A stretch of 64,000 nucleotides of DNA from Paenibacillus sp. FJAT-29882 (GCF_001510645.1 NZ_LMVB01000001.1:2118981-2182980), one strand, 5' to 3'. Numbered from the stretch's first letter, positions 44,917 to 57,320 are shown. The notes: a model not told the origin generated them from the sequence alone. Program-made: numbers and translations.

Positions 44917-46872
44917 TTACATCACACGTTTAAACATCTTCTCCATGTCATAGCCTGAGTAATGAATAATAATCGGCCTGCCATGAGGGCATGTAAAAGG
45001 ATCAGATGATTGCCTGAGTTCATCCAAAAGTGCTTGAATTTCATCATTGCGAAGATGGCGATTGGCTTTAATGGAAGCCTTACAACTCATGAGGATGGCT
45101 GCTTCTTCACGAAGTTTCCTTATATCCACTTTTTTCATAGATAAGAGTTGTTCAATCATTTCTTCGATTATTTCCTGTTCAATTCCTTTAGGAAACCATT
45201 GCGGATGAGCTCGTACAATGAAGGAATTGTAACCAAATTCTTCTAGGAAAATCCCGACTCTTTCCAACTCTTCCGTATTCTCATTAATGCGAATGCACTC
45301 GTCATTAGAAAATTCCAATGTAATAGGGACGAGCATTTCCTGGAGTTCATTTTCAACACGACCCACTTTTTCTGAAAAATACTCATACTTAATTCGTTCT
45401 TGAGCAGCATGTTGATCAATAATATACAGGCCATTTTCATTTTGGGCAAAGATATACGTTCCATGCATTTGACCGATCGGATAAAGAACAGGCACTCTTG
45501 GCACATCTTTCGCAATGATTTCAGCCCCATCAGAAAATACCGCATTCATATTTGTTTCACAATGAAATTCAGTCGGTGAGTCCTCATCTGCTGCTTCATG
45601 ACTCACTATATCTTCTTGATATGGTTGAAAGACTCTTATTTCTTCATGTAGATTATCGGGATATGCTCTGTCAAGTTGTAAAGTAGACTCATCACGAATA
45701 TACGACTGACCACTGATTTGATGATTTTCTCCTTCATTCCTCAACGTTTCTTTTATAATCGTTGAGTCTTTTTTTGCACTTTCAAGTATTTCATTCTCCC
45801 CTTGATCGACATGTCCTAGGTCTAGTGACGTTTGCTCACTTTTCAACTGTTCTTTTTGTATTGGAGCAAATCCACTTGGAATTAATGCTCTTTCCTTAAA
45901 GGCTAATTTTATTGTTTCAGTGACAAGCTGGTTCAACTCTTGTTCTTTACTCAATCTCACTTCCATTTTTGCAGGATGTACATTGACATCGACTAATATT
46001 GGATCCATTTGAATAGATAGAAGAACTATAGGATATCTACCGATTGGAAGTAGTGTGTGAAAACCTTCCGAGATTGCTTTTGCCAATGGATAGTTTTTGA
46101 TAAATCTTCCATTTATCATCGTTGAAATATAATTTCTGGATGCACGAGTAATCTCCGGTAAAGCAATATAGCCTTGAATGGTGAAGTCTAATGATTCACC
46201 AGTAATTGGGATCATCTTCTTCGCAATATTAATCCCATAAATGGCAGCAAGAACTTGTCGAACATCACCATTGCCGTTCGTATGGAGTAATCTTTTCCCA
46301 TTATGTGTAAGTTGAAAAGAGACTTCTGGCTGGGAAAGAGCAAGCCGGTTGACGACATCTGTAATATTACCTAGCTCCGTATGGATGGTTTTCATATATT
46401 TCAAACGTGCAGGTGTGTTATAAAACAAATCAGAAACGAGCAGATCCGTGCCCTTTCTACTGGAATGGGCGGATAACTCTTTAATAAGTCCCCCCTCAAG
46501 CATAATCTTCGTTCCCGGTCTGTCTCCTGTGCTTGTTTTCATTTCAAATTTAGAAACGGATGCAATACTTGGGAGCGCCTCACCACGAAACCCCAAAGTA
46601 CGAATCCTGAATAGATCATTTTCATCTTTGATTTTACTAGTCGCATGGCGATGAAATGCCTTTTTTACATCCTCTGGAAGAATCCCATCACCATTATCAA
46701 TAATCCGAATTGAGGATAACCCCGCTTCTTCAATTTCAATTTCAATGATTGAGCTGTTCGCATCAATCGCATTTTCCGCAAGTTCTTTGACAACTGATGC
46801 AGGTCGTTCAACTACTTCACCAGCAGCGATTTTATTCGATAACGCTTCATCGAGTTGGACAATGTTTCCCAA
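44917..46872 (-). CDS. mutL: DNA mismatch repair protein MutL
   Basis: A 651-residue GHKL ATPase and endonuclease. N-terminal motifs ENAIDAN and [18 protein letters not shown] bind ATP; the C-terminal domain has [14 protein letters not shown] (endonuclease, metal binding) and [12 protein letters not shown]. It works with MutS to nick newly made DNA. The prophage sits just beyond its 3' end, leaving the gene intact. Fifteen bases separate it from mutS. Confidence 0.97.
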   Translation of the reverse strand: MGNIVQLDEALSNKIAAGEVVERPASVVKELAENAIDANSSIIEIEIEEAGLSSIRIIDNGDGILPEDVKKAFHRHATSKIKDENDLFRIRTLGFRGEALPSIASVSKFEMKTSTGDRPGTKIMLEGGLIKELSAHSSRKGTDLLVSDLFYNTPARLKYMKTIHTELGNITDVVNRLALSQPEVSFQLTHNGKRLLHTNGNGDVRQVLAAIYGINIAKKMIPITGESLDFTIQGYIALPEITRASRNYISTMINGRFIKNYPLAKAISEGFHTLLPIGRYPIVLLSIQMDPILVDVNVHPAKMEVRLSKEQELNQLVTETIKLAFKERALIPSGFAPIQKEQLKSEQTSLDLGHVDQGENEILESAKKDSTIIKETLRNEGENHQISGQSYIRDESTLQLDRAYPDNLHEEIRVFQPYQEDIVSHEAADEDSPTEFHCETNMNAVFSDGAEIIAKDVPRVPVLYPIGQMHGTYIFAQNENGLYIIDQHAAQERIKYEYFSEKVGRVENELQEMLVPITLEFSNDECIRINENTEELERVGIFLEEFGYNSFIVRAHPQWFPKGIEQEIIEEMIEQLLSMKKVDIRKLREEAAILMSCKASIKANRHLRNDEIQALLDELRQSSDPFTCPHGRPIIIHYSGYDMEKMFKRVM

Positions 46873-46887
46873 GTTATCACCTCACAT

Positions 46888-49506
46888 TTATTTTAGTTTT
46901 TTTTGCAGTTTATAAAGCATATTTAGTGCATCAAGTGGTGTCATGTCCAATATTTCTACTTTTTTTAGATCCTCAAGTACTTTAATTTCTTTTGAAGAAG
47001 AGACCTTCTCCTCTGAAGGCAACGCCTGTTCAAAAAATGATAATTGAGATTCATTTGCTGATTCTTGTTTATGTTGATTATTTGCTTCGTAAACAATCTC
47101 AGAGCTGGCTGCTTGTGGGACAGCTAATGTATTTCCTTGTTCAAGCTGTGAAAGAATGACGTTTGCACGGTTGATCAACGCCTCTGGCAATTGAGCAAGC
47201 TTTGCTACATGGATTCCGTAACTTTTATCTGCAGGACCTTCTTTTATTTTATGAAGAAATACAACATGGCCATTTTGCTCAACAGCACTTACATGAACAT
47301 TTTTCAATTTTGGTAGTTCTTCATCTAAAACGGTCAGTTCATGATAGTGAGTCGAAAAGAGCGTCTTCGCCCCTATTTCTCCATGAATATATTCAATGAT
47401 TGCTTGAGCAAGTGCCATGCCGTCATATGTGCTTGTACCACGGCCTATTTCATCAAATAATATTAAACTATCTGCAGTCGCATTCGTAATGGCATTCCTC
47501 GCTTCTAACATTTCAACCATAAAAGTACTTTGCCCAGAAATTAAATCATCTGCAGCCCCAATCCGGGTAAACACTTTATCAAATATCGGTAATATCGCTT
47601 CGTCTGCCGGAACATAACAACCGATTTGCGCCATAATAGACGTTAAGGCAATCTGACGCATATACGTACTTTTCCCCGACATATTCGGACCTGTAATAAG
47701 CAAAACTTCTCTTTCAGTGTCCATATAGCAGTCGTTAGGGACATATTCCTGTGATTGCAACACTTTCTCAACGACTGGATGTCGACCATTCTGCAATACA
47801 ATCTTTCTATCATCTGAAAATGTAGGTTTTACATAATGTCGTTCTTCGCTTATCGTCGCAAAGCATTGTAGCACATCTAGCTCACTGACTTGTTTAGCCA
47901 GAGCTTGCAAACGTGGGATAAATTCTTTAACACGCTCACGAATCCCGATAAACAGATCATATTCAAGCCGAATGCTGTTTTCTTCAGCCTGAAGAATCAA
48001 TGCTTCTTTTTCTTTTAATTCAGGAGTGATAAACCGCTCTGCATTCGATAAGGTTTGTTTCCGTTCATAACGGGAATCATCCAGATTCTGAAGATTTGCT
48101 CGCGTTACTTCAATATAGTAACCAAACACTCGATTATAGCCGATTTTCAACGATTTAATCCCGGTTTTTTCTCGTTCTTCTCGTTCAAGCGTAGCAATCC
48201 ATGTCTTCCCATTCCGACTAGCATCACGGTATGTATCCAGTTCCGCGTGAAACCCGTCTTGAATGAAATTCCCTTCTTTTATCGAAAGTGGTGGATTATC
48301 AATGAGTGATGTTTCCAATAAATCGGTCAGCTCTTCGCAAGGATCAATTGCTTCAGAGAGCAAAGCCATGTCTTCATTTTCAATACTAGCAATAATGTCA
48401 CGTATATTCGGGAGCTGTTTCAGCGAACGCTTTAACTGAATTAAATCCCTTGCATTGACATTGCCAAACGCGACCCGACCAGCTAATCTTTCCAGATCAT
48501 ATACTTCTTTTAAACGCTCGCGAAGGTCTTGCCTTTCAAAATAATGACGAATAAGTGTTTCAACAAGATTGCTTCTATGACCGATTTGGGCCCTGTCAAT
48601 TAAAGGGCGATCAATCCATTGCTTGAGCATCCTTCCACCCATCGCTGTTTTTGTTTCATCGAGTAGCCATAAAAGGGAACCTTTCTTGCCTTTACCACGA
48701 ATCGTTTCGGTGAGTTCTAAATTTTTTTTAGAATAATAATCCAACTTCATATAATGATCCGTTTCATAGGACTGCACAATTTGCAGATGATCTAGGCTTC
48801 TTTTCTGAGTCCGAAATAAATAATGCATCAGTCTTGATGCCGTCTTTTTACTCTTTTGATCCTCTAGATTTGTTAATAAGTTTGAAAACTGATCGTTTAC
48901 ATCGATTTGATCTTCGAAAGAAAGTGCAGAAACACCTCGATCCTTCAGCTGCTTTTGCCGAGCTTCTTGGAAATTAGCTTCTAACACGACCTCCTTCGCC
49001 CCAACGATCGCTAATTCATTAAACACGCTATCAAAAGAACCATTCGTAATAGTAACCTTGCTTTCCCCAGTTGTTAAGTCGGCATAGACAAATCCGAATG
49101 TCCCATCGAAAAAATCAGTGATAGAGGCAATGTAATTATTTTCTTTCTCCTCCATCCCTTTACCATCCATTTTCGTACCTGGGGTTATTAATTGGACTAC
49201 TTCGCGACGAACGACTCCTTTTGCTTGCTTAGGGTCTTCGGTTTGCTCACAAATTGCGACTTTATATCCTCGCTCTATTAAAACATCTATATAAGAAGCT
49301 GCAGAGTGATAAGGGATTCCGCACATTGGAATACGGTCTTCACTACCACCACGGCTTGTCAACGTAATTTCGAGTTCTTGTGAAGCATGTACGGCATCTT
49401 CAAAAAACATTTCATAAAAATCGCCTAAACGAAAAAACAAAAAGGCATCTTGATACTCTGCCTTAATTTTTAAATATTGTTGCATCATCGGCGTATTCGC
49501 TGCCAT
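46888..49506 (-). CDS. mutS: DNA mismatch repair protein MutS
   Basis: An 872-residue protein from the ATG at 49506 (GGAAAGG upstream; an upstream in-frame ATG lacks a site). The N-terminal mismatch-recognition region has [15 protein letters not shown] (Phe-x-Glu), and the ATPase domain [15 protein letters not shown] (Walker A), [14 protein letters not shown] (Walker B). Forms the mutSL operon with mutL. Confidence 0.97.
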   Translation of the reverse strand: MAANTPMMQQYLKIKAEYQDAFLFFRLGDFYEMFFEDAVHASQELEITLTSRGGSEDRIPMCGIPYHSAASYIDVLIERGYKVAICEQTEDPKQAKGVVRREVVQLITPGTKMDGKGMEEKENNYIASITDFFDGTFGFVYADLTTGESKVTITNGSFDSVFNELAIVGAKEVVLEANFQEARQKQLKDRGVSALSFEDQIDVNDQFSNLLTNLEDQKSKKTASRLMHYLFRTQKRSLDHLQIVQSYETDHYMKLDYYSKKNLELTETIRGKGKKGSLLWLLDETKTAMGGRMLKQWIDRPLIDRAQIGHRSNLVETLIRHYFERQDLRERLKEVYDLERLAGRVAFGNVNARDLIQLKRSLKQLPNIRDIIASIENEDMALLSEAIDPCEELTDLLETSLIDNPPLSIKEGNFIQDGFHAELDTYRDASRNGKTWIATLEREEREKTGIKSLKIGYNRVFGYYIEVTRANLQNLDDSRYERKQTLSNAERFITPELKEKEALILQAEENSIRLEYDLFIGIRERVKEFIPRLQALAKQVSELDVLQCFATISEERHYVKPTFSDDRKIVLQNGRHPVVEKVLQSQEYVPNDCYMDTEREVLLITGPNMSGKSTYMRQIALTSIMAQIGCYVPADEAILPIFDKVFTRIGAADDLISGQSTFMVEMLEARNAITNATADSLILFDEIGRGTSTYDGMALAQAIIEYIHGEIGAKTLFSTHYHELTVLDEELPKLKNVHVSAVEQNGHVVFLHKIKEGPADKSYGIHVAKLAQLPEALINRANVILSQLEQGNTLAVPQAASSEIVYEANNQHKQESANESQLSFFEQALPSEEKVSSSKEIKVLEDLKKVEILDMTPLDALNMLYKLQKKLK

Positions 49507-49657
49507 TGTTTCAAAACCTTTCCTGCTAAGATCTTTGTTTGGATTCATTATAACATACGGCCCCTGCTGGTTTCACGTATACTCTTTTGGAAAAGCGTCA
49601 AGCAAAAATTTCAAATCATTTTATTTACAATAAAAAATAGCAACATTTTTTCATAAT

Positions 49658-49687
49658 GAAACCGGATGAACGATTGCACATCCGGTC
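49658..49687 (-). terminator. Terminator-like hairpin after cotE
   Basis: Minus strand: GACCGGATG/CATCCGGTTTC stem with little T tract, between cotE and mutS. Confidence 0.5.
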
Positions 49688-49719
49688 TGATTGCAGGTGC
49701 TAAAGTTTAATCCTTGGAT

Positions 49720-50256
49720 TTATTCATCTTCAAATTCGTCTAGAAAATCTGGATCTAGATCTTCGAAATCATCGTCTAAATCTGAATACCAGTCATCATC
49801 ATCACAGCCATGTGGATTAACAGCAACACAAACCTTCGTCTCTCCAATGACTTCCACAAAGAATTCCCGTTCCACATGAACAATGATTTTTTGTCCACAT
49901 GGAGAAATGCAGGCTTCAATGCAATTTGGCTGTTGTACAGCTTTTGCTATAACATCTTGATCATCATGGCAATCAGGATCACGATATTTCAACGAGATAA
50001 AGTCACAATACGTAACCTTTTCTGTGACGACTTCGGTTTTTGTATTATGATTATACGAATACCAAACGTTAATCTCGTAGCTGCCGCGAATTTCTACCTT
50101 CTTGCCAATTTTCTCTGCTTCGTACTTATGGTTGATGATCCAACAGCCTAGAATGCTTGTGGGATGATGAGCCGGGCAAATGGTGTGTTGGGACTTCGTA
50201 AATTTTCGTCCTTTTGCCACCACCGCTTTCGTTATAATCTCTCTATAGTGTGACAT
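49720..50256 (-). CDS. cotE: Outer spore coat morphogenetic protein CotE
   Basis: A 178-residue protein with the CotE sequence [40 protein letters not shown] and [19 protein letters not shown], and an acidic tail ([20 protein letters not shown]) needed for coat-protein recruitment. GGAGGG precedes the ATG. Its presence is clear evidence of a spore former. Confidence 0.97.
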   Translation of the reverse strand: MSHYREIITKAVVAKGRKFTKSQHTICPAHHPTSILGCWIINHKYEAEKIGKKVEIRGSYEINVWYSYNHNTKTEVVTEKVTYCDFISLKYRDPDCHDDQDVIAKAVQQPNCIEACISPCGQKIIVHVEREFFVEVIGETKVCVAVNPHGCDDDDWYSDLDDDFEDLDPDFLDEFEDE

Positions 50257-50465
50257 GCTAGCGAACCCTCCTCATACAGTTTCCATTCATCCTATGCGTG
50301 TAAAAAGTCTAGTGTGCAAGTTATTTTGATTTAGAAACTGGATGTAATTAGTTTTTAACCTACACTAGTCTATGCGTCCCCATAGGGATATGTGTCATAG
50401 CTTGTTGGAGTCGGTAGATAGCAAGAATTAGTAATGATATCACGCTTTTTTCAGGCAAAAGAAAG

Positions 50466-50501
50466 AGGATGTCCCTTAATTGGGGCATCCTCTCTGTCTT
50501 A
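50466..50501 (-). terminator. Terminator of ymcA operon
   Basis: Minus strand: AGAGGATGCCCC/GGGACATCCTCT stem followed by TTCTTTTG. Confidence 0.8.
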
Positions 50502-50502
50502 T

Positions 50503-50931
50503 TTATGAACAACCATTACCACCTGCGCGCACTTTAGAACCCGTTTCTCCACTTAATAGATCGCCTTCAGTCGTTTCAATAATAATATCTGTTACTCGAT
50601 TAGAAATCTGTGAAGCAACCATTTGTAATAAGTCGTTTACGTCCACCTGTGACTGCTTGAATTCCTGAACAATTGGTAAATCATCCAATTCTTCTTCAAT
50701 TGCGGTAAGTTTGCTTTGTGTTTGTTGATAAGCCTTCTCTTTTCCGTAATTTTGGAAATTCACAGCTTGCTTTTGCAGACTTTTCATGCTCGCAATCATT
50801 TCACGCACTTTCTGATTTTCATTGATTTGCGCTTCTGCACGTTTGAAAAAGTCAACTTCATCTGTTTCTGCAATCATTTTCGCTAGATCTGCTGCTTTAG
50901 CTAGAATTTCATCTTTTGTAAAGTTCGCCAT
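50503..50931 (-). CDS. ymcA: RicA (YmcA) regulatory protein
   Basis: A 142-residue helical protein with the YmcA signature MIAETDEVDFFKRAEAQINE and PIVQEFKQSQVDVNDLLQMV and C-terminal GDLLSGETGSKV. It acts with YlbF and YaaT on RNase Y-dependent RNA processing, sporulation, competence and biofilm formation. Follows miaB by two bases. Confidence 0.93.
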   Translation of the reverse strand: MANFTKDEILAKAADLAKMIAETDEVDFFKRAEAQINENQKVREMIASMKSLQKQAVNFQNYGKEKAYQQTQSKLTAIEEELDDLPIVQEFKQSQVDVNDLLQMVASQISNRVTDIIIETTEGDLLSGETGSKVRAGGNGCS

Positions 50932-50933
50932 CT

Positions 50934-52475
50934 TTATTCCCCTTTGACCGCTGCCACTTCTTCAACCATATCACCTTTTAACGACCATGTTTTCGCTTCG
51001 ATTACTTTCACTTTCACAATTTGGCCAATTGCAGATTTAGGTCCTTTGAAGTTGACTAGTTTATTTTTCGTCGTATATCCGGCTAAAACGTCTGGATTAT
51101 TTTTACTTTCACCTTCGACAAGCACTTCAACAATTTGACCTTCATATGCCTTCATTTTTTCAGCAGACGATTCGTTTACAAGTGCATTCAATCGTTGCAA
51201 ACGCTCTTTTTTGACTTCCATCGGTATATTATCCTTCATTTTCGCAGCTGGAGTCCCTTCACGAGGTGAATAAATGAACGTATACGCCGCATCGAATCCG
51301 ACTTCACGGAACAATGATAACGTTTCTTCGAATTGTTCATCTGTTTCATTTGGGAAACCAACAATAATATCCGTTGTTAATGTAGCATTTGGAATCGCTG
51401 CTTTAATTTTTCTTACAAGCTCCAAATACTGTTCTCTCGTATATTTACGAGCCATGATTTTCAAAATATCACTGCTTCCAGATTGGACGGGTAGATGGAT
51501 ATGTTCAAGAAGATTGCCACCTTTTGCAAGAACTTCAATTAAATGATCATCAAAATCTCGTGGATGGCTTGTTGTGAATCGAACACGCGGTATATCAATC
51601 TTGCGTATTTCGTCCATAAGGTCTCCTAGACCGTATTCGATATCTTCCAAATCTTTCCCATAAGCATTTACGTTTTGCCCAAGTAAGGTGACTTCCTTAT
51701 AGCCCTGTGCTGCAAGATGACGCACTTCTTGAATAATTTCTTCAGGGCGGCGACTTCTTTCTTTCCCTCTTGTATACGGAACAATACAGTAGGTACAGAA
51801 TTTATCACAACCGTACATAATATTAACCCATGCCTTGGTTTTCCCTTTACGGACTTTAGGAAGATTTTCGATCACATCTCCTTCTTTAGACCATACTTCA
51901 ATGACCATTTCCTTAGACATATAGGCATCATGTAAAATATGAGGCAAGCGATGGATGTTATGTGTACCAAAAATCATATCTACGAAACCATGCTTCGATA
52001 GAATTCGATTTACAACTGATTCTTCTTGTGACATACAGCCACATACACCAAGTAATAAATCCGGCTTTTCCAGTTTCAATGATTTTAAATGTCCGAGTTC
52101 CCCAAATACTTTATTCTCAGCATTTTCTCGGATTGCACATGTATTAAGCAAGATTACATTGGCATCGTCAACTGTGTCAGTTGCTTCATACCCTAATGCC
52201 ATAAAAATACCAGCCATAACCTCTGTATCATGTTCATTCATTTGACAGCCGTAAGTACGAATAAAAAACTTACGACCCTCGCCCATTCCACTTAATTGTT
52301 CTGGGATGGCAAATTGATCATATTTCACTTCTTCTTTGCCGCGCTTTTTCGCTTCCTTCAAGGAAGGTGGAACGTATACAGCTTGGAAATATTTGCTGTA
52401 GTCCTTTTCGGATTTTTTGTCCGCTGGCTTTTCAGCAGTTATTTGTTGCGTTTCCAGGCGTTGTTTTTCGTTCAA
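50934..52475 (-). CDS. miaB: tRNA methylthiotransferase MiaB
   Basis: A 513-residue radical-SAM enzyme from the TTG at 52475 (AGAGGGG upstream; MNEKQ start as in Bacillus). The N-terminal cluster domain has [14 protein letters not shown]; the radical-SAM CxxxCxxC is [16 protein letters not shown]; a TRAM domain ends the protein. Makes 2-methylthio-N6-isopentenyladenosine at tRNA position 37. Confidence 0.96.
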   Translation of the reverse strand: MNEKQRLETQQITAEKPADKKSEKDYSKYFQAVYVPPSLKEAKKRGKEEVKYDQFAIPEQLSGMGEGRKFFIRTYGCQMNEHDTEVMAGIFMALGYEATDTVDDANVILLNTCAIRENAENKVFGELGHLKSLKLEKPDLLLGVCGCMSQEESVVNRILSKHGFVDMIFGTHNIHRLPHILHDAYMSKEMVIEVWSKEGDVIENLPKVRKGKTKAWVNIMYGCDKFCTYCIVPYTRGKERSRRPEEIIQEVRHLAAQGYKEVTLLGQNVNAYGKDLEDIEYGLGDLMDEIRKIDIPRVRFTTSHPRDFDDHLIEVLAKGGNLLEHIHLPVQSGSSDILKIMARKYTREQYLELVRKIKAAIPNATLTTDIIVGFPNETDEQFEETLSLFREVGFDAAYTFIYSPREGTPAAKMKDNIPMEVKKERLQRLNALVNESSAEKMKAYEGQIVEVLVEGESKNNPDVLAGYTTKNKLVNFKGPKSAIGQIVKVKVIEAKTWSLKGDMVEEVAAVKGE

Positions 52476-52716
52476 GAATATCCCCTCTTTCAATTCCATT
52501 TGCATGTACCATTCATACATCCTATTATTCTTGACTTACAACATACCATTTTAAACTATTAAAGGAATTTCAACAATCCTTTATCCTTTTTATTCGGATT
52601 TCAGCCACGGATTAAGGATATTCCAAAAGGTTTCACCGCTCCTATCATGTTACTTACGTCTTTAAACTGGCAGTAGTAATTGTTGTAGTCTGCCCCTATC
52701 TTATAGGAAACCCCTC

Positions 52717-53895
52717 TTATTGAATAATCCCAAGCTCTTTTCCAGCTTTTTCAAAAGCTTTCAACGCTAGTTGTAATTCTTCCTTCGTATGCTGAGCCGT
52801 TACAATTGTTCGAATTCGGGCCCTTCCTTTTGCTACGGTTGGGAAAGCAATGTCTTGTGCAAAAACTCCATATTGAAGCAATTTATCCGAAAATTGATGA
52901 GACAATCCTTCATCGCCAACTATTACAGGTGTTATAGGCGTTTTGCTGTGTCCCGTATTGAACCCTAATGTGTTCAAGCCTTCCTTTAAAAATTCGGCAT
53001 TATTCCAAAGCTTTTCAATCCTTTCGGGCTCTTCCAACAACACGTCCACCGCCTCCATACAAGCCATAGTTACAGCAGGCGGGTGCGACGTACTGAATAA
53101 AAATGGACGGCCCTTATGAATTAAATAATCGATTAATGTTCTTGTGCTTGCAACATATCCACCAAGTACCCCAATTGCCTTACTAAGCGTACCTACCTGA
53201 ATATGCACTCGGCCATCCAGACCGAAATGGTTAACAGTTCCTCGGCCATTCTCCCCTAATACACCTGATCCATGCGCATCATCAACCATAACTAGCGCAT
53301 CATATTTCTCCGCCAGTTCGACAATTGCAGGAAGGGGAGCGATATCTCCATCCATCGAAAATACTCCATCTGTGACGATTAGTTTTTTTCGATACTCTTG
53401 CGTTTCTTTGAGTGTCTGCTCTAACGATTCCATATCAACATGCTTATATACTTTACGCGTCGCTTTCGTTAATCGGATTCCATCAATGATAGAGGCATGA
53501 TTCAATTCATCCGAAATAACAACATCTTCATCTGTTAAAATAGCAGAAAGCACGCCTTGGTTCGTTGTAAATCCTGATTGAAATACGAGAGCCGTTTCAG
53601 TATGTTTAAACTTTGCTAGTTTTTCTTCAAGTTTATTGTGCATAGTAAATGTTCCTGCGATAGTACGGACAGATCCTGTCCCAGCTCCAAATTGCTCAAC
53701 TGCAGCCAATGCTGCTTTTTTCAAACGTGGGTGATTGGATAAACCTAGATAGTTATTTGAAGAAAGCTGAATCACGCTTCTTCCTTCAATCATAACTTTT
53801 GATCCTTGTTCGGATTCTAATTCAATTAAACTTCGAAATACACCTTGCTTTTGCATAGTATCTAATTCTTTTTGCAAATATTCAAAACCCTTCAT
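52717..53895 (-). CDS. kbl: 2-amino-3-ketobutyrate CoA ligase
   Basis: A 392-residue PLP enzyme from the ATG at 53895 (AGGAGG upstream). [20 protein letters not shown], the Asp-containing [13 protein letters not shown] and the PLP lysine in [14 protein letters not shown] are clear. With tdh it converts threonine to glycine and acetyl-CoA. Confidence 0.95.
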   Translation of the reverse strand: MKGFEYLQKELDTMQKQGVFRSLIELESEQGSKVMIEGRSVIQLSSNNYLGLSNHPRLKKAALAAVEQFGAGTGSVRTIAGTFTMHNKLEEKLAKFKHTETALVFQSGFTTNQGVLSAILTDEDVVISDELNHASIIDGIRLTKATRKVYKHVDMESLEQTLKETQEYRKKLIVTDGVFSMDGDIAPLPAIVELAEKYDALVMVDDAHGSGVLGENGRGTVNHFGLDGRVHIQVGTLSKAIGVLGGYVASTRTLIDYLIHKGRPFLFSTSHPPAVTMACMEAVDVLLEEPERIEKLWNNAEFLKEGLNTLGFNTGHSKTPITPVIVGDEGLSHQFSDKLLQYGVFAQDIAFPTVAKGRARIRTIVTAQHTKEELQLALKAFEKAGKELGIIQ

Positions 53896-53938
53896 CTCTA
53901 TTCCTCCTGACATATAAGGTGACAATCTATTAATCTGG

Positions 53939-54982
53939 TTACGGATGTAAAACCACTTTTCCACATTGCCCTTTTATCATTAAATCAAAGCCTTTTTCAA
54001 ATTCTATTAATGGAAAATGATGAGTAATCAATGGGCCAATATTAACTTGACCTGATGCTAACAAGCTTGAAACCTGATGCCACGTTTTAAACATAAGTCT
54101 ACCTGTGATTCCTTGCACGGTAATGCCTTTAAATACAATATCCTCGGTTATGTTAATTTCTACAGATTCTGAAGGTAAACTTAATATCGATAAACGGCCA
54201 CCATTTGTGATCATTTTAAATCCTTGCTTGATAGCTGTTGGATGTCCACTCATTTCGCAAACAACATCGACACCGCTACCATTGGTAAGCTGTTCTACGT
54301 AAGCTATTGGATCATGGAGTTTGGAATGAATGGCATGTGTCGCACCCATTTTTTCCGCCAACTTTAATCGATAATCATTTATATCGATAGCAAGAACGGT
54401 TGATGCACCTACCGCTTTGGCTACAGCAATCGCCATCAATCCAATCGGACCGCAACCAATAATCGCCACAGTTTTTCCTGCTACATCCCCAGATAATACT
54501 GTATGAACCGCATTGCCCAACGGCTCTTGAATGGATGCAATATCTACGTGCATACCAATTGGATTTCTCCACAAGTTTCCTTGTGGCAGTGCTACATATT
54601 CCGCAAAGCATCCTTGTGTATCCACACCTACTATTTTTGTATTTTTACAAATATGAAATTGACTTGTTAAACATTGTAGGCATGCTCCACAGACAATATG
54701 GGTTTCTGCAGATACAAAATCTCCCACTTTTACACTCGTAACACGGGCACCAATTTTCACTACCTCACCTGAAAATTCATGGCCAAACACATAAGGTGGA
54801 TTCACCCTTCTCCTTGACCATTCATCCCATGTGTAAATATGCACATCCGTACCACATATGGATGTAGCTTTAACTTTTATAAGTACCTCTTCATCATGAA
54901 TCTTTGGAATGTCGACCGTTTGTATTTCAGCACCATACCCCCGTTTATGCTTGACAATCGCTTTCATTTTTCCATTCATCAT
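53939..54982 (-). CDS. tdh: L-threonine 3-dehydrogenase
   Basis: A 347-residue zinc alcohol dehydrogenase family enzyme. Catalytic zinc ligands in [12 protein letters not shown] and [10 protein letters not shown], structural zinc cysteines in [15 protein letters not shown], and NAD-binding [19 protein letters not shown]. Start ATG at 54982 after GGGAG. It is followed after 43 bases by kbl. Confidence 0.95.
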   Translation of the reverse strand: MMNGKMKAIVKHKRGYGAEIQTVDIPKIHDEEVLIKVKATSICGTDVHIYTWDEWSRRRVNPPYVFGHEFSGEVVKIGARVTSVKVGDFVSAETHIVCGACLQCLTSQFHICKNTKIVGVDTQGCFAEYVALPQGNLWRNPIGMHVDIASIQEPLGNAVHTVLSGDVAGKTVAIIGCGPIGLMAIAVAKAVGASTVLAIDINDYRLKLAEKMGATHAIHSKLHDPIAYVEQLTNGSGVDVVCEMSGHPTAIKQGFKMITNGGRLSILSLPSESVEINITEDIVFKGITVQGITGRLMFKTWHQVSSLLASGQVNIGPLITHHFPLIEFEKGFDLMIKGQCGKVVLHP

Positions 54983-55211
54983 GTACACTCTCCCGACATA
55001 AAAACAAGGATAACACTTAATACGGATTGTAAAACGACCATATTTTATTCATGTGATTCCATATATTTTACATAAAAATTCATTCATCTGATTAATTCAC
55101 TCTTGATGTAATGCTTTTCTGCGCTAAAAGCAACTATTGAATTGAATTTCTTTATCGATACTAAGTAAATTGTACTGGCACATTTATCTTATTAACGGGC
55201 TGATGCCTGAA

Positions 55212-55239
55212 ACCCACACTACAAAGCACGCATACAATA
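55212..55239 (+). promoter_or_regulatory. Sigma-K-like promoter
   Basis: CATACAATA at 55231-55239 matches the sigma-K -10 pattern CATA-n3-TA; an AC lies 17 bases upstream. It is 37 bases before the coat-like gene. Confidence 0.5.
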
Positions 55240-55276
55240 TCTTGTACTGTAGCACTCATATAAAGGAGGGAAACAA

Positions 55277-55588
55277 ATGGGTCAAAAGCATAATTGCGGA
55301 ATCCGGTCATTTGAAGAAGTTGGCCCGGTTACTTGCTTTAAACCGTGTCATAAATGTTCTTGTAACCAATCCAATCACTCTAAATGCTTCAAACCATGTT
55401 CTTGTGATAAGAAGAAAAAGAAAGAAAAATGCCAGTGTTCTACAAAAAACATCGTAGATTCCTCTAATAACAATCATCATCACAATCATCATCACAATCA
55501 TCATCAAAAAAATTGCTGCTGTTTATTTTCATTCAACTTCTGCTGCCATCGCAGAAAAAATCATTGTGGCTGCCGTAACAATTTCTAA
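55277..55588 (+). CDS. His/Cys-rich spore coat-like protein
   Basis: A 103-residue protein with AAAGGAGGG before its ATG. It is very rich in Cys, Lys and His: HKCSCNQSNHSKCFKPCSCD, a Lys run, then NNNHHHNHHHNHHQK and C-terminal CCCLF and GCRNNF. Composition fits cross-linked spore coat or metal-binding coat proteins. It has its own sigma-K-like promoter and a terminator, on the strand opposite to its neighbours. Confidence 0.75.
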   Translation: MGQKHNCGIRSFEEVGPVTCFKPCHKCSCNQSNHSKCFKPCSCDKKKKKEKCQCSTKNIVDSSNNNHHHNHHHNHHQKNCCCLFSFNFCCHRRKNHCGCRNNF

Positions 55589-55618
55589 TAATGCAGGTTT
55601 TTAAAACCGTTTATTAAG

Positions 55619-55646
55619 ACAGACTATGAGGTTATAGTCTGTTTTT
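55619..55646 (+). terminator. Terminator of coat-like gene
   Basis: ACAGACTAT/ATAGTCTGT stem followed by TTTTT on the plus strand. Confidence 0.85.
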
Positions 55647-55697
55647 ATGTGATCTTCTTTTTAAATTCAAATTTTAGCATCCCACTAGCATGTTTAA

Positions 55698-56633
55698 TTA
55701 ACAAAATTGCGAATCAGAAGGAAACTTCTTTACAAAATTATTAAACAATAGATCTTTAACAAAATCAGCTGCGTAGTTCTTTGTGAGGGTATTGATTAAT
55801 TCATAGTATCCACGATAATTTGTTAAGCCTAAAACTTTATCATCAATTCCATCAAAATCGGAACCAAAGCCAAGACTTTTTTGTCCCCCAAGGCTACAGA
55901 CATAATCAATATGCTTTAACACATCTGTAATTGTTGCTTTTTTATCTTTTTTTAGAAATTCAGGTACGAATGTGATCCCAATCGGCGCTCCTTTGTTTAT
56001 CAATGCAGAAATTTGGTCATCTCGAAGATTCCTTCGATGCGGACAAAGTTTATACGCATTCGAGTGAGAAGCAATAATATCATGTGCCCGTTCAATTACA
56101 TCCCAGAACGCCCGCTCTGATAAATGGGAAACATCCGTCCAAATTTTATACGCATTTAATACTTGAATCACATTTTCACCAAATCTTGTTAAACCCGCTC
56201 CTCTTAACTCCTTAGCACCATCTGCCACCATATTCGCGAAATTCCAAGTAAGTCCCACTGAACGAACTCCAAGCCTTAGTAAAGTCTTGAGTTTCAATAT
56301 GTCTGCACCGATACAGTCACATCCTTCAAGTGTTAAAACGGCTCCAATTTGATCAACTTTAAGATTTTGAATGTCTTCATTCGTACGGATCCATCTTATT
56401 TGTGGCAATGAAACGATTTTACTAACAAACAACTCGACCATAGACAAAGCCGCCATAAAACGTAGATCAGGGTGAACTTTTTCAGGTATGTATATGGCAA
56501 AGCACTGAACTTTTCCTCCGTTCTCTTTTAATGATTCATATGTTATATCTAACTTGGCTTGATCATGAAAGGAAATAGTCGCGTCACTAAACATTTTCAT
56601 CAGAACGTCACAATGAGCATCGAATATTTTCAT
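55698..56633 (-). CDS. Membrane dipeptidase (renal dipeptidase family)
   Basis: A 311-residue zinc dipeptidase from the ATG at 56633 (AAAGGAATC upstream). Metal and active-site residues appear in FDAHCDVL, TLEGCDCIG, RSVGLTWN, TDVSHLSERAFWDV, IASHSNAYKLCPHRRNL and GFGSDFDGID. Hydrolyses dipeptides, probably in the cytoplasm. It lies between tdh and spoVS, a placement found in several Bacillaceae. Confidence 0.9.
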   Translation of the reverse strand: MKIFDAHCDVLMKMFSDATISFHDQAKLDITYESLKENGGKVQCFAIYIPEKVHPDLRFMAALSMVELFVSKIVSLPQIRWIRTNEDIQNLKVDQIGAVLTLEGCDCIGADILKLKTLLRLGVRSVGLTWNFANMVADGAKELRGAGLTRFGENVIQVLNAYKIWTDVSHLSERAFWDVIERAHDIIASHSNAYKLCPHRRNLRDDQISALINKGAPIGITFVPEFLKKDKKATITDVLKHIDYVCSLGGQKSLGFGSDFDGIDDKVLGLTNYRGYYELINTLTKNYAADFVKDLLFNNFVKKFPSDSQFC

Positions 56634-56758
56634 GTTGTGATTCCTTTCCTTTCTCTTTTTTATACAGGAGATCAGATAGTTAATAGGCATATTGACGCCA
56701 TTTCTTCCATAAAAAGAACCTGCTTGGCTATCCAAACAGGAAATTCTGAATTTTATTT

Positions 56759-57019
56759 TCATCTTGGTTCTATGATCAGTTTTATTGCTGTTCTTTCTTC
56801 CCCATCAATCTTAATGTCTGTAAAGGCAGGAATACAAATCAAGTCCATTCCACTAGGAGCTACAAATCCTCTTGCGATTGCTACTGCCTTGACAGCTTGA
56901 TTTAACGCCCCGGCACCAATAGCTTGTATTTCCGCGGATCCTCTTTCTCTTAGAACCCCGGCTAGGGCGCCTGCTACAGAATTAGGATTAGATTTTGCTG
57001 AAACCTTTAATATTTCCAT
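56759..57019 (-). CDS. spoVS: Stage V sporulation protein SpoVS
   Basis: An 86-residue Alba-like protein, MEILKVSAKSNPNSVAGALA and GAGALNQAVKAVAIARGFVA with IAFTDIKI-like CIPAFTDIKIDG. Almost invariant among spore formers. Needed for septation and coat assembly. GGAGGG upstream of the ATG. Confidence 0.97.
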   Translation of the reverse strand: MEILKVSAKSNPNSVAGALAGVLRERGSAEIQAIGAGALNQAVKAVAIARGFVAPSGMDLICIPAFTDIKIDGEERTAIKLIIEPR

Positions 57020-57091
57020 TCCTAGCCCTCCTTGTTTTCCCTTACCTGTTTGAAACGTGGCTCAAAAGGTATGACTCTATCCACTGCTACT

Positions 57092-57120
57092 ATATTCATG
57101 AATAAATACAGGTATGACAA
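57092..57120 (-). promoter_or_regulatory. Putative spoVS promoter
   Basis: Minus strand: TTGTCA, 17 bases, GAATAT, about 72 bases before spoVS. In Bacillus spoVS is sigma-H dependent; the match here is to a sigma-A-like spacing and remains tentative. The remainder of 57121-57320 shows no gene. Confidence 0.4.
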
Positions 57121-57320
57121 GATGGGAAAATAAAGTGAAACTTCTATTAGCGACAGCCTTTTCACTAATGGTTAGTCCCGTTCTACTGTCGCTAAGATCG
57201 CAGCAAACGCTTCGATCAATCGGGCATTTACGGACAGCTTTCTCTATTCGAATTCTTCAAATTCCCCTACATAAAACCCTAGCATAGAGATGCTACTGTC
57301 CGTTAATGCAGGAAAACGTG

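Noticed and set aside
46253-46261. TTGTCGAA word inside mutL
   Set aside because: Coding, one copy, first base not T; treated as chance.
55307-55507. Minus-strand ORF rich in Met/Ile/Val opposite the coat-like gene
   Set aside because: It is the antisense of the His codon run and has no ribosome binding site.
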